A stretch of 64,000 nucleotides of DNA from Paracoccus alkanivorans (lineage in GTDB: Bacteria; Pseudomonadota; Alphaproteobacteria; Rhodobacterales; Rhodobacteraceae). Shown in pieces: positions 1-8,070 of this stretch (its first letter is position 1; each line of letters starts with the position of its first letter). The notes under the pieces were generated by a model. It saw only the letters and a list, made by a program, of their open reading frames with translations, was not told the DNA's origin and did not search any database. Position numbers and translations under genes: made by a program. The stretch spans positions 62,001 through 126,000 of the forward strand of contig NZ_QOKZ01000001.1 in NCBI RefSeq assembly GCF_003697785.1, written 5' to 3'.

Positions 1-77
1 GATCACCTTCCAGACATGAGGCGAATAATGCCGCAAACCATCCGCCGCGCAAAGACTGTAAACCGCCATTCCCGCCA

Positions 78-1010
78 TCAGCGAACTCCGCCGACAAGCG
101 TCGAAAGCTTGCCGAATTTCGGTTTCGGACGAACAGGCGCCGGAGCGTCGTCACCGCCATTCAGAATCGAGCGGATCACACCGACGACGGGATCATTGGC
201 CCGTTCCACCAGATAGCCACACAGGATGCGGACGGATTGGCGCACCTCGGACAGCACGCTGATGCCGTTCTCCGGCTGCGCTGCGGCATGGACCACGCCG
301 ATCCCGATCCCGTCCGCAATCAGTTTCCTTGTGACCGCCTCGTCGTCGACATGAATGATGCGGCGCGGGTGGAAATCATGCTCGGCAAAGAATCTGTCGG
401 TAATCCGGCCGTAGCAGGACTGATCCGGCGGGCAGATGCAGGGCACGTCCTGCAAGACATTCAGATCACCGCCGCGCAGCCGTTCGGCATATTGCGGCGC
501 GCCTGCCAGATAGACGCTGAAGCGCGTGATCTCGATTGCAGTCAGATCGGATTGCTCCTCTTCGGGCTCGACATAGAAGCCCGCATCGAGATAACCGTTC
601 CGGATACCGCTGAGCACACTGGCGGAAGGGCCGCGATCAAGCTTGACCTCGAGCTCCGGGAACCGCGAATAAAGCTCGGTCAGCAACCTGCGCACAGTGT
701 CCCGGCACGAACAGCGAGCGGCGCCGATGCGCAACTCGCCGGTCAGGGAACCGCGCACCCGGCTTGCCTCTTCCAGAAAACGCTGATGCTGCTCAAGAAG
801 TTTCTCGGCCACCACCAGCAGGCGCGAACCGCTTCGCGTCACCGACATGCCACGGGAATTACGCTCGAAAAGCTTTACCTCGAGACTGTCCTCCATCGAT
901 TTGATATGCGCACTGATGGCTGGCTGGCTTCGACAAAGAATCTCGGATGCACGGGTGATACTGCCCTCGCGGACGACCGTGACGAATGTTCGCAATTGAT
1001 TGATATCCAT
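78..1010 (-). CDS. LysR-family transcriptional regulator (TdaA-like position)
   Basis: This 310-residue protein has the standard LysR layout: an N-terminal winged HTH (residues about 1-60, MDINQLRTF start, then TRASEILCRSQPAISAHIKSM) and a periplasmic-binding-like effector domain from about residue 90. The frame stays open further upstream, but ATG 1010 gives the canonical LysR N-terminus, so I chose it. It is read in the same direction as the MFS, TonB and flavoprotein genes and is the only regulator in the putative tropone cluster. In Phaeobacter the LysR protein TdaA activates tdaC-E, so a pathway-activator role is a reasonable inference. LysR family membership is certain; the ligand and targets are not. 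Confidence 0.9.
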   Translation of the reverse strand: MDINQLRTFVTVVREGSITRASEILCRSQPAISAHIKSMEDSLEVKLFERNSRGMSVTRSGSRLLVVAEKLLEQHQRFLEEASRVRGSLTGELRIGAARCSCRDTVRRLLTELYSRFPELEVKLDRGPSASVLSGIRNGYLDAGFYVEPEEEQSDLTAIEITRFSVYLAGAPQYAERLRGGDLNVLQDVPCICPPDQSCYGRITDRFFAEHDFHPRRIIHVDDEAVTRKLIADGIGIGVVHAAAQPENGISVLSEVRQSVRILCGYLVERANDPVVGVIRSILNGGDDAPAPVRPKPKFGKLSTLVGGVR

Positions 1011-1122
1011 GCCAGAACCTCGGAAAATGCAGGGGACCTCAAAGAACCGCCAGGCTCCGCGTCTGCCTTGCAACAGGTGCTGGGTTGGAAACATTGACAA
1101 CATAGCAAAGTTGCTCGGCTGG

Positions 1123-2592
1123 TCAAGAGTTACCGCCCTGTCGCTGGGGCGCGATCGCGTGATCTGCCTGTTGAGTACGCATCCCCGATGACAAAGCAAT
1201 GACAAGCGACAAGATCGCAAGACCACCTGCCAATGCGAAGGTCACGCCCATGCCGCGGGATATCGCCTGCGCCCCGGCTGCCGACAGATCGGCGTTGCCG
1301 GTCGCAATGGCGAATGCCGCGCCCATCGCCGAGGCCCCGGTGATCAACCCCAGATTGCGCGACAGGCCGAGCACGCCGGAAATCACGCCCCGCCGTTCCT
1401 GCGATATATCCATCATGACAAATGTATTATTCGCAGCCTGAAACAGCTGATAGCCGGGGGTCAGGATCGCAAGTGCGACCACATAGCCCGGAGTTCCGAT
1501 CAGGTTCGGTAGGCTGGCCAGAGCGAATGCGCCAAGCGCCATCTGCGCCAGCCCCCAGATCACCACGGTGCCGGCTCCCAGACGATCAACCAGACGTCCC
1601 GCAGGTACACCGCTAAGCGCCGAGATCGCCGGGCCGACCGACATAATCAATCCGACGATCGCGGGCGGATGCCCCAATGCGCGCGTCAGATAGAACGGCC
1701 CCACCACAAGCGTCGCCATCATGATCGTGGACACCAGCGCACTCATTATCAGGCTGGCATTCAGGCGCTTGTCGCGGAACACCGACAAATGAATCAGGGG
1801 CGCAGCGGCGCGGCGCTCGATCATGACGAAAGCGGCCACCCCCAATGCGGACATGATCAGCAGGATCAGGTTCTGCCGGTGCAAAGCGCCGCTGTCAGCC
1901 GTCACCGCAAGGGCATAGGCCGCCAGGGCCAGCCCCAGAACCAGCATTCCGGGCTTGTCGAAAGCGCGATGATCGCCCCCTCCTCCCTGCACATCCGGCG
2001 GCAGATATCGTCGTGCAAGCGCCAGCGCCGCAAGCCCCATCGGCACCATCACGGCAAAAATCGCCCGCCATCCAAAACCCGCGATCAGGATACCGCCCAA
2101 TGACGGACCCAATGCCGTACCAATGGCCGACATGGTTCCCAACAGCCCCATCGCGCTGCCCGTCCGCTTTTTCGGGACGCTGCTGCGAACCAATGCGACG
2201 GTCAGTCCCATCAGGATCGAGCCCGCTGCGCCCTGCAAGACCCGTGCGGCGATCAGTAGCGGCAGCGTAGGAGCAATAGCGCATAGCGCGGATGCCAGCG
2301 TAAAGACGCCGATGCCCCATGTCAGAACCCGGCGATGCCCCGCCAGATCGCCCAGCCGTCCGGCACTTACGGTCAGCACGGTGATCGCCAGAAGATAGGA
2401 CAGCACCACCCATTGCACCTGCGAAAAACCGGCATCGAAGCCCCGCGCCAGAAACGGCAGCGCAACATTGGGAATGCTGATCCCCAGCGAGGACAGCAAC
2501 ATCGAGATCGCCAGAGCGGCAAGCGCCCAGCCCGGCGCAGTCAAGCCCTGCCTCTGTCCTGCGTTGTCCGAAAGGTCCGGTTTGCGTTCCAT
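1123..2592 (-). CDS. MFS drug-efflux transporter, DHA2 (EmrB/QacA) type
   Basis: A 489-residue inner-membrane protein with about 14 hydrophobic segments, the number typical of DHA2 proton-antiport exporters. The MFS signature AGRLGDLAGHRRV lies between segments 2 and 3, and GPSLGGILIAGFGWRAIF corresponds to the antiporter motif C region. It lies 71 bases downstream of the TonB receptor gene, separated by a 9-bp stem-loop, and 112 bases from the LysR gene. In this setting the simplest role is export of the cluster product, giving secretion and self-protection. The substrate cannot be read from sequence. Confidence 0.92.
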   Translation of the reverse strand: MERKPDLSDNAGQRQGLTAPGWALAALAISMLLSSLGISIPNVALPFLARGFDAGFSQVQWVVLSYLLAITVLTVSAGRLGDLAGHRRVLTWGIGVFTLASALCAIAPTLPLLIAARVLQGAAGSILMGLTVALVRSSVPKKRTGSAMGLLGTMSAIGTALGPSLGGILIAGFGWRAIFAVMVPMGLAALALARRYLPPDVQGGGGDHRAFDKPGMLVLGLALAAYALAVTADSGALHRQNLILLIMSALGVAAFVMIERRAAAPLIHLSVFRDKRLNASLIMSALVSTIMMATLVVGPFYLTRALGHPPAIVGLIMSVGPAISALSGVPAGRLVDRLGAGTVVIWGLAQMALGAFALASLPNLIGTPGYVVALAILTPGYQLFQAANNTFVMMDISQERRGVISGVLGLSRNLGLITGASAMGAAFAIATGNADLSAAGAQAISRGMGVTFALAGGLAILSLVIALSSGMRTQQADHAIAPQRQGGNS

Positions 2593-2618
2593 CTCGTCTT
2601 CTCCGTCCTTGATGGTCC

Positions 2619-2642
2619 TTCCCGGCCTGGTATGGCCGGGAA
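2619..2642 (-). terminator. Intercistronic 9-bp stem-loop after the TonB receptor gene
   Basis: A perfect inverted repeat TTCCCGGCC / GGCCGGGAA with a 6-base loop lies between the receptor stop codon and the MFS start. There is no T-tract on the minus strand, so it may be an RNA-stabilising or attenuating hairpin rather than a strong intrinsic terminator. Confidence 0.5.
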
Positions 2643-2663
2643 CAGATGTCGCCAGCCGGCAGT

Positions 2664-4622
2664 TCAGAAGCGAATTGTTCCCGAAACCCGAAGACTGCGG
2701 CCCATTTCATACAGATTGGACCATCCATCCACACCGTAATAAGCGGTGGAATGATCCAGATATTGCTTGTCGAAGATATTGGTCAGGGCAAGGCTGTAGC
2801 TTTGGTTTTCCTTCGGCCTCCAGGTGACTGACAGGTCGTGGACGTCATAGGAGGGCAGATTGTCCAGCTCGAAATCCGCAGGCAGGTCGGTCTGTTTCAG
2901 CACGAAGGTGCTGGTCCAGTCGATCCGAATCCGCTGCGACGGCATGTCGTAGCCAAGCGCGAGAATGACCTTATCGCCGCCGGGCGTGACTCCGTTCAGC
3001 CAATCCCCCGGGCTGACCGGTTTGCCGTTATACTTGACGTCGATATGGCTATATTGAAGATCGGCGGATAAATTGCCCCAGTCGCGCCCCAGATTGATGG
3101 TACCCCCCTTGGATTCGATATCGCCGTCATTCTGCCGGAACCACGGGCTTCTCCGGCCCTGCCAGGAGCGGATCTTGTCCTCGACCTTCGATGTAAAGGC
3201 TGTCATACCCATTCGCCAGCCGCCGCCATCATAGTCAAAGCCCAGTTCGGCGGTGCGGGCCAGTTCCCCGGTCAGTGAGGTGTCGGTTTCGTCGCCCAGT
3301 CCCAAAGGCCAGATCAGGGTCAAGCCCTCATAGGGCTGCACACCGCGAAACGCCTCTCCCCAGGACGCGAACAGCGTCAGGTTCTCGTTCGGCTCATAGC
3401 GGAGGCGCAGATTCGGACTGAAATGCACGCCCTTGTAATCATTGCCATTCATATCTTCCAGCACCGCGCGATCATAGCGCAGCCCCGCGGAAAGCAACCA
3501 TCGGTCGGTCGGCGTATAGTCGACCTGTGCATAAAGGCCGTGGTTCCCGCCCGTTTCCGAGTTGTCGCGCCCCTCGCCATCGCGTCCCCGCGATTTCGTC
3601 CATGTATAATCATAGCCATAGGTCACGGCGATGCGGCCGAATTCCGAGCGGTTGCGCAGATCGATCCCGCGCGTATACCAGTCCGCAGTCTGATCCACCT
3701 CGATGTCACGATATAACCGGCTGTGCGTATCATATGCCGAAAGGGTCATATCGACCATCGGATTACCGGCCGGATCATAGCGATAGTTCAGTGAAGTGGA
3801 ACGCCAGCTCAGTTGCTGATCCTCGGGAATGGCGGCCGGCAGATAATCCGGAATCCCGAAATTCGACCGGTATGCGCGGCGTCCCTCGTCCCGGCGATAG
3901 GTGGTGCTGAATGTCAGTTCCTGTCCATCTGCCGGGCGGAAACGCAGCTTGACCAACCCGTCCATCGGTTCGTTATCCGTGTCGGCGACCTTGTTGCCAT
4001 CGCCGTCCTCGTAATTCCGCGCCCATGATTTCGTGCCATAGACCAGATAGGCGAAACGATCATCCGGCGCGCCGTAAAAGGCCATCGCCGGCGCGATCCG
4101 GCTACCACTGGTCTGGGCCGAGAATTTGAGCATGACGCCCTGATTGCGTCCCGGAAGCAGCAGATCCTCGGGATCCTTGGTCTGATAGCGCAGGGAACCG
4201 CCAAGCGCGCCGGGCCCGGCAAGGGCGGAACCCGCCCCCGCATCGACCTCTACCCGTTTCAGCAGATAGGGATCGATACTGAAATTGCCGGAATGCGCAT
4301 ACATGTTCCCCCCCTGCCGGGCGCCGTCGACGGTGACTCCCAGCATCGTCTCTTCTATACCCCGGACATAGACTTTCTGCGCCGCCATCCGGTTCGCGCC
4401 GCTGACGGCCACCTCGGGGCTGTCCGAAAAGAGGTCATTCAGAGTATCGGGGTGACGCTTCTCGATATCGTCCGAAGTAACCACCTCTGAATCGGTGCCA
4501 TCCCCGGCGAGCGCAATAAGCGTGATGGGAGGAAGGAAAACGGTACCATCCTGCGCCATCACCGGCCCCGCCAACAATGCAGCAAGCACCACAGTTCCCC
4601 GGAATTCGCTACTATACGTCAT
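2664..4622 (-). CDS. TonB-dependent outer-membrane receptor (haem/metallophore type)
   Basis: A 652-residue protein with a cleavable signal peptide (LAALLAGPVMAQDG) followed by a plug domain (about residues 35-160, VYVRGIEETMLGVTVDGARQ, then SIDPYLLKRVEV and GPGALGGSLRYQTKDPE). A beta barrel runs to the C-terminus and ends in the expected aromatic residue (RVSGTIRF). The plug most resembles haemin/haemoglobin-type receptors. I chose the ATG at 4622 because the signal peptide follows directly; codons further upstream look non-coding. It lies beside an exporter and biosynthetic genes, and an ABC importer follows within the same cluster. This suggests TonB-powered uptake of a metal complex of the cluster product rather than haem. 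No clear Fur, RirA or Irr site was seen in the 259 bases upstream. Confidence 0.92.
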   Translation of the reverse strand: MTYSSEFRGTVVLAALLAGPVMAQDGTVFLPPITLIALAGDGTDSEVVTSDDIEKRHPDTLNDLFSDSPEVAVSGANRMAAQKVYVRGIEETMLGVTVDGARQGGNMYAHSGNFSIDPYLLKRVEVDAGAGSALAGPGALGGSLRYQTKDPEDLLLPGRNQGVMLKFSAQTSGSRIAPAMAFYGAPDDRFAYLVYGTKSWARNYEDGDGNKVADTDNEPMDGLVKLRFRPADGQELTFSTTYRRDEGRRAYRSNFGIPDYLPAAIPEDQQLSWRSTSLNYRYDPAGNPMVDMTLSAYDTHSRLYRDIEVDQTADWYTRGIDLRNRSEFGRIAVTYGYDYTWTKSRGRDGEGRDNSETGGNHGLYAQVDYTPTDRWLLSAGLRYDRAVLEDMNGNDYKGVHFSPNLRLRYEPNENLTLFASWGEAFRGVQPYEGLTLIWPLGLGDETDTSLTGELARTAELGFDYDGGGWRMGMTAFTSKVEDKIRSWQGRRSPWFRQNDGDIESKGGTINLGRDWGNLSADLQYSHIDVKYNGKPVSPGDWLNGVTPGGDKVILALGYDMPSQRIRIDWTSTFVLKQTDLPADFELDNLPSYDVHDLSVTWRPKENQSYSLALTNIFDKQYLDHSTAYYGVDGWSNLYEMGRSLRVSGTIRF

Positions 4623-4881
4623 CAAGCATTCTCTCATGTAACAGGTAACGGCCATACACCACCGCCGAGGCTGAACGCTCGCAACTGCGCATTGGCTGGG
4701 GGACACATGTCGGCACATATCAGAAGGCGACAGGCACAAATCGCAAAAACTCAAGGCCGGTTTCACCTTGCCCGAAGGCATCGGACTGAAATGCCCACCG
4801 CAGTATCACCACGCACCAAGGCCAATGGCCGGGGCCACGGCAAAAGTCGCGTGCGACATCGTTTTTGCAAATTCCGCACCT

Positions 4882-5478
4882 TCACTGAGCAGCCTCGATC
4901 CGTACCGCTTCTGCGTCAAGCTTGCGCCGGATCACGGCAAGCACATCTTCGGGCTCGGGCAGGGTGTAATGGCCGTACATGCGCTGATAATGCGGCTCGT
5001 ACTGGTCCTTCCATGCAGGTTCGATGACCTCATGCCCATCGTCGCGGATCGTAACGACATTGCGTTGCACGACCGGGCGATCCCACATTGCGGGCCCCAT
5101 GACCGGAAAGAAGACGATCGGGAAATTGCCCACCAGGAACATCATCGTCAGCCGGTTCATGGAGGTTCCAGCCGCAGCAGCAGCTAGTGTGTTCGCTGTA
5201 GTGGGCAAGACGATCATCAGATCATGCGCGGCTGCTATCAGGCCGGGCCGGTCGGTGCTCCAATCCTTCGGGCTTTCGCCGCAGATCACCCGCTCGACGA
5301 TCAGGGAAAGACTATCGACATTGACGAAATTCATCGCGTCCGGCGTCAAAATAACCGAGATCGAACATTCCAGCCCCGCGCGGATCGCGCGAATATAAGC
5401 GGGCACCAGCATGGCATCCACGGATCCGGTCACACCGATCAGAATGCTGGGTTTCCGGCTGCTTTCGGCATTCGGCAT
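4882..5478 (-). CDS. HFCD-family flavoprotein, TdaF-like
   Basis: A 198-residue homologue of the homo-oligomeric flavin-containing cysteine decarboxylases (EpiD, PPC-DC, Dfp N-terminus). It shows the N-terminal GVTGSVDAM flavin-binding stretch, VLPTTANTLAAAAAGTSMN in place of the usual APATANTIAKIANG, and PVMGPAMWDRPVVQRN in place of the PxMNxxMW substrate-recognition motif. The Asn of that motif is Gly here, and the active-site His expected eight residues before DLMIVLP is not found (Pro or Arg instead). It is far shorter than bifunctional CoaBC. In Phaeobacter, tdaF encodes such a protein and is needed for tropodithietic acid. An AAGGAG ribosome site precedes ATG 5478, and the gene lies 22 bases after the methyltransferase gene. 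The exact reaction is unknown. Confidence 0.85.
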   Translation of the reverse strand: MPNAESSRKPSILIGVTGSVDAMLVPAYIRAIRAGLECSISVILTPDAMNFVNVDSLSLIVERVICGESPKDWSTDRPGLIAAAHDLMIVLPTTANTLAAAAAGTSMNRLTMMFLVGNFPIVFFPVMGPAMWDRPVVQRNVVTIRDDGHEVIEPAWKDQYEPHYQRMYGHYTLPEPEDVLAVIRRKLDAEAVRIEAAQ

Positions 5479-5500
5479 CGAAGTCTCCTTGATATCGGAA

Positions 5501-6289
5501 TCAGTTGGTGGCCGAACCCGGCCAGGTCGTCTCGGTCCGCCGGCGCTCAAGCGCGGCCTCGTATGAGTAAACATGGCCGGACAGGGCCTTTTCGACGTCG
5601 AGCCCGACGCCGGGCAAAGTCGCTGCGATCCATTTCTGATTGAACGGGTGCGGCCATTCGAAATGATGGCAATCAAGACCGGCGTCATTCACGATATTCG
5701 AAATGGTTTCCTTGCGATATCGCACGATATCCGGATAAAGCCATTCCTCCCCTTCGTAATCCGTGCCATCCAGCGATTCGAAGAATGTCGCGAGAAAAAC
5801 GGTTTCCGGAACCATGACCTTTTGCGCCTCGGTCACGCATTTTGAAACCTGCCATTGCGGCGCGTGGGTAAAAATGGAATTCGCCATCAGAAAATCGAAC
5901 TTCCGGTCGAATTTCGTAAAGGTGAAATCCTCGTCAATGATAAAGGTCGGCTGGCGGCGTTTCACCTGCTCCTCACCGAAATGGCTTTGCAGGCCGTCCT
6001 GGATCAGCCATTCCTCACGATCGATCCCGAAATACCTGCCGGGACGCAGATACATGATGGCAAAGCGTCCACCGCGCAGAGAGCCGCAGCCGATATCAAG
6101 CAGGCTAGAGGTTTCGCGCATTCCGAAAAGTGTCAGGAGATTGAACTGTGTGACACCCACAAGGTCGTAATAGTTCGGCGGACCGACAAAGGATCTATAA
6201 TGGTCGCCTCCGATTTCCTCGGTTTCTCCAAACTGACTATGAAGGCCTTCTTTCCGGGACAAAGTGATATTTTCCACCTGTTCCTCCAT
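5501..6289 (-). CDS. Class I SAM-dependent methyltransferase
   Basis: A Rossmann-fold methyltransferase of about 262 residues. Motif I is SLLDIGCGSLRGG, the motif II acid is in YFGIDREEW, and FDFLMANSIFTHAP covers motif IV. No other domain is visible. The frame can extend to a TTG at 6334, but ATG 6289 is the first ATG; neither has a strong ribosome site. It is transcribed away from the PaaZ-like gene and ends 22 bases before the TdaF-like start, so the two are probably one operon. No methyltransferase is part of the core TDA genes, so this one could methylate an oxygen or sulfur of the product as tailoring or self-protection. That role is inference. Confidence 0.85.
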   Translation of the reverse strand: MEEQVENITLSRKEGLHSQFGETEEIGGDHYRSFVGPPNYYDLVGVTQFNLLTLFGMRETSSLLDIGCGSLRGGRFAIMYLRPGRYFGIDREEWLIQDGLQSHFGEEQVKRRQPTFIIDEDFTFTKFDRKFDFLMANSIFTHAPQWQVSKCVTEAQKVMVPETVFLATFFESLDGTDYEGEEWLYPDIVRYRKETISNIVNDAGLDCHHFEWPHPFNQKWIAATLPGVGLDVEKALSGHVYSYEAALERRRTETTWPGSATN

Positions 6290-6507
6290 TTGAGACAGGG
6301 AAATTGAATTGTTCGGCGTATCGAGTCTGCGCAAACATTGTCCGATAAAATCACTTGGTCAATTCAGTTATACTGAGGTCAGATATTACCTTCGATTATG
6401 CCTTGCCAACGCCATCAGAAAATCTGAGGTCTTCATTCGGAAGAAATGATTGGCGGCGCAGGCTGGACTATGGTGGATTTGCGGCGAGAACCAACATATG
6501 GCACGTC

Positions 6508-8025
6508 ATGGAACCTCGGCCTTCCTGGGAACTCGAAATTCCAACGAGCGATCAAGCGACCCAACACTGTCTTCGGCAGGCACGACAGAGCGGCGCCAAG
6601 GCGCTGCGCATGATGGGATTGCATCAACGTGCGCAGCTCATCCGCAACCTGACCAAGAAACTGCCACATCTGACGGGATCGGATTACGAAGCACCGCTGA
6701 AGCGCCTGTCTGGCATGGCGGAATCATGTTTTTGCGACTACCCGGACGGAAAATTCGTCCCCTGTTCGGCTGCATTCGCGGATGGCGATTCGCTTACGCA
6801 ATGGATCATGGTGCCTCGGAAAGGGATTGCGTTCCTTTGCGGGACAAGCGGTGAAGCGGTGTTGGAGGCCGTCGGTCCCGCCATCCTGTCGGGCTTGCCC
6901 TGTCTGCTTTGCAGTTCGCAGCAGGGCTCCGCGACGGACATCGTTTGCGCCATCACCGATCAGGCGCTGCTGCCGGATGGCGCATTGCAACACATTCCCC
7001 TCGGTCCAGCCGATATCGCCCCGCATCTGACGGCCGGAGATGTGGTCTGCCTGCTTGATCCCCGACCTTGCTCGGCCTCGTTGTCGTCCCATCCCCTTGT
7101 CTTCGCGGGCAAGGTCTCGCTTGAACATGTTTCCAGCGAATCCCATCTTGCCGTTCTTGGTCCGGATCTGACGCCAAGTTCCCCGGAATTCCGGGACTTC
7201 GTGCATCGGATGACGGCACACAGATCAAGACCTAGGCCAGATGTTCATCTGCCGCGCGCACTGCTGCCTGCGGTCGATGGTCTGGATCTGCGCCTGACGC
7301 CCTATGATCAACCCGAAGAGGTCACCGCAGCCGCTTCACATGCGGGACCGGTTTATCTGCATTTGACGTCGCGGGACGGGGTGTTCCTTTCCACGATCCT
7401 TAACACATTGGCCCCTTATTGCACACAGATCATCCTGAACGGCAAGACTTGCTCGGGCGAGCGCGACCCGCTGCGTTTCATGGTCCGCACGACGCTCAGT
7501 GCATCCGCCGATCAGATCACCCGGCTGACCGGGATCTGGCATCGCGGAGCCTCGGTCAGCCAGAACGGGCACCCGTTCCGCAAATCGCTGGAGCAACTGG
7601 CCCCCGGCGATCGCCTGATCACCCCGGAGCACAAGATCACCTGCGAGGATGTAGAGCGTTTCGCCCATCTGACGGGAGATCATTTTTACGCCCATATGAA
7701 TGCCGAACATGCAAAAATGCACCCTTTCTTCGAGGATCGCGTGGCGCATGGGCAGTTGATCGTTTCCATCGCGAACGGCTTGCTGGTGGATCCCGATCCC
7801 GGCCCGGTTCTGGCCAATCTGGGCTGCAACGCGCTGCGTTTTCACATGCCGGTCTATTTCGGCACGTCCATTCATGTCGAGATGACCTGCAAGCAGATCA
7901 CTCCGCGCCCCAGCGGCAATCTTGGCGAAGTCCGCTGGGACTGCCGCGTTGTGGATGGCGATGACAAGTTGATCGCCGAATACGAACTTCTTACCCTTGT
8001 CTCCAAGCAATGGCCCCCGGAATAA
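6508..8025 (+). CDS. PaaZ-like protein with defective ALDH domain and intact MaoC hydratase domain
   Basis: The two-domain order is that of PaaZ (oxepin-CoA hydrolase plus semialdehyde dehydrogenase), but it is short: about 505 residues from this ATG against roughly 680 for E. coli PaaZ. The C-terminal half (about residues 345-505) is a good MaoC/R-hydratase domain with the active-site stretch TGDHFYAHM, then FFEDRVAHGQL and GPVLANLGCNALRF. The N-terminal half aligns to PaaZ around VLGPDLTPSSPEF, yet the GQKC catalytic cysteine segment reads MTAHRSRPRPDV with no cysteine, and over 100 residues are missing. It should therefore hydrolyse the oxepin ring without oxidising the aldehyde, the step needed for tropone-ring formation. 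The frame is open back to a TTG at 6355, but that stretch is AT-richer and carries a TATACT at 6369, so the start is uncertain. Confidence 0.85.
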   Translation: MEPRPSWELEIPTSDQATQHCLRQARQSGAKALRMMGLHQRAQLIRNLTKKLPHLTGSDYEAPLKRLSGMAESCFCDYPDGKFVPCSAAFADGDSLTQWIMVPRKGIAFLCGTSGEAVLEAVGPAILSGLPCLLCSSQQGSATDIVCAITDQALLPDGALQHIPLGPADIAPHLTAGDVVCLLDPRPCSASLSSHPLVFAGKVSLEHVSSESHLAVLGPDLTPSSPEFRDFVHRMTAHRSRPRPDVHLPRALLPAVDGLDLRLTPYDQPEEVTAAASHAGPVYLHLTSRDGVFLSTILNTLAPYCTQIILNGKTCSGERDPLRFMVRTTLSASADQITRLTGIWHRGASVSQNGHPFRKSLEQLAPGDRLITPEHKITCEDVERFAHLTGDHFYAHMNAEHAKMHPFFEDRVAHGQLIVSIANGLLVDPDPGPVLANLGCNALRFHMPVYFGTSIHVEMTCKQITPRPSGNLGEVRWDCRVVDGDDKLIAEYELLTLVSKQWPPE

Positions 8026-8070
8026 GGGGCCCGGCCAGGTTCGGCAGCGACAATCTGCAAAGAAGATAAC

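Noticed and set aside
2664..4622. Assignment of the TonB receptor as a plain haem receptor
   Set aside because: The plug resembles haem receptors, but no haem ABC system or haem oxygenase accompanies it, and its neighbours are metabolite biosynthesis and export genes.
6355..6507. N-terminal extension of the PaaZ-like gene from a TTG codon
   Set aside because: It is AT-richer than the gene, lacks a ribosome site, carries a promoter-like TATACT, and has no match to PaaZ, so ATG 6508 was preferred.
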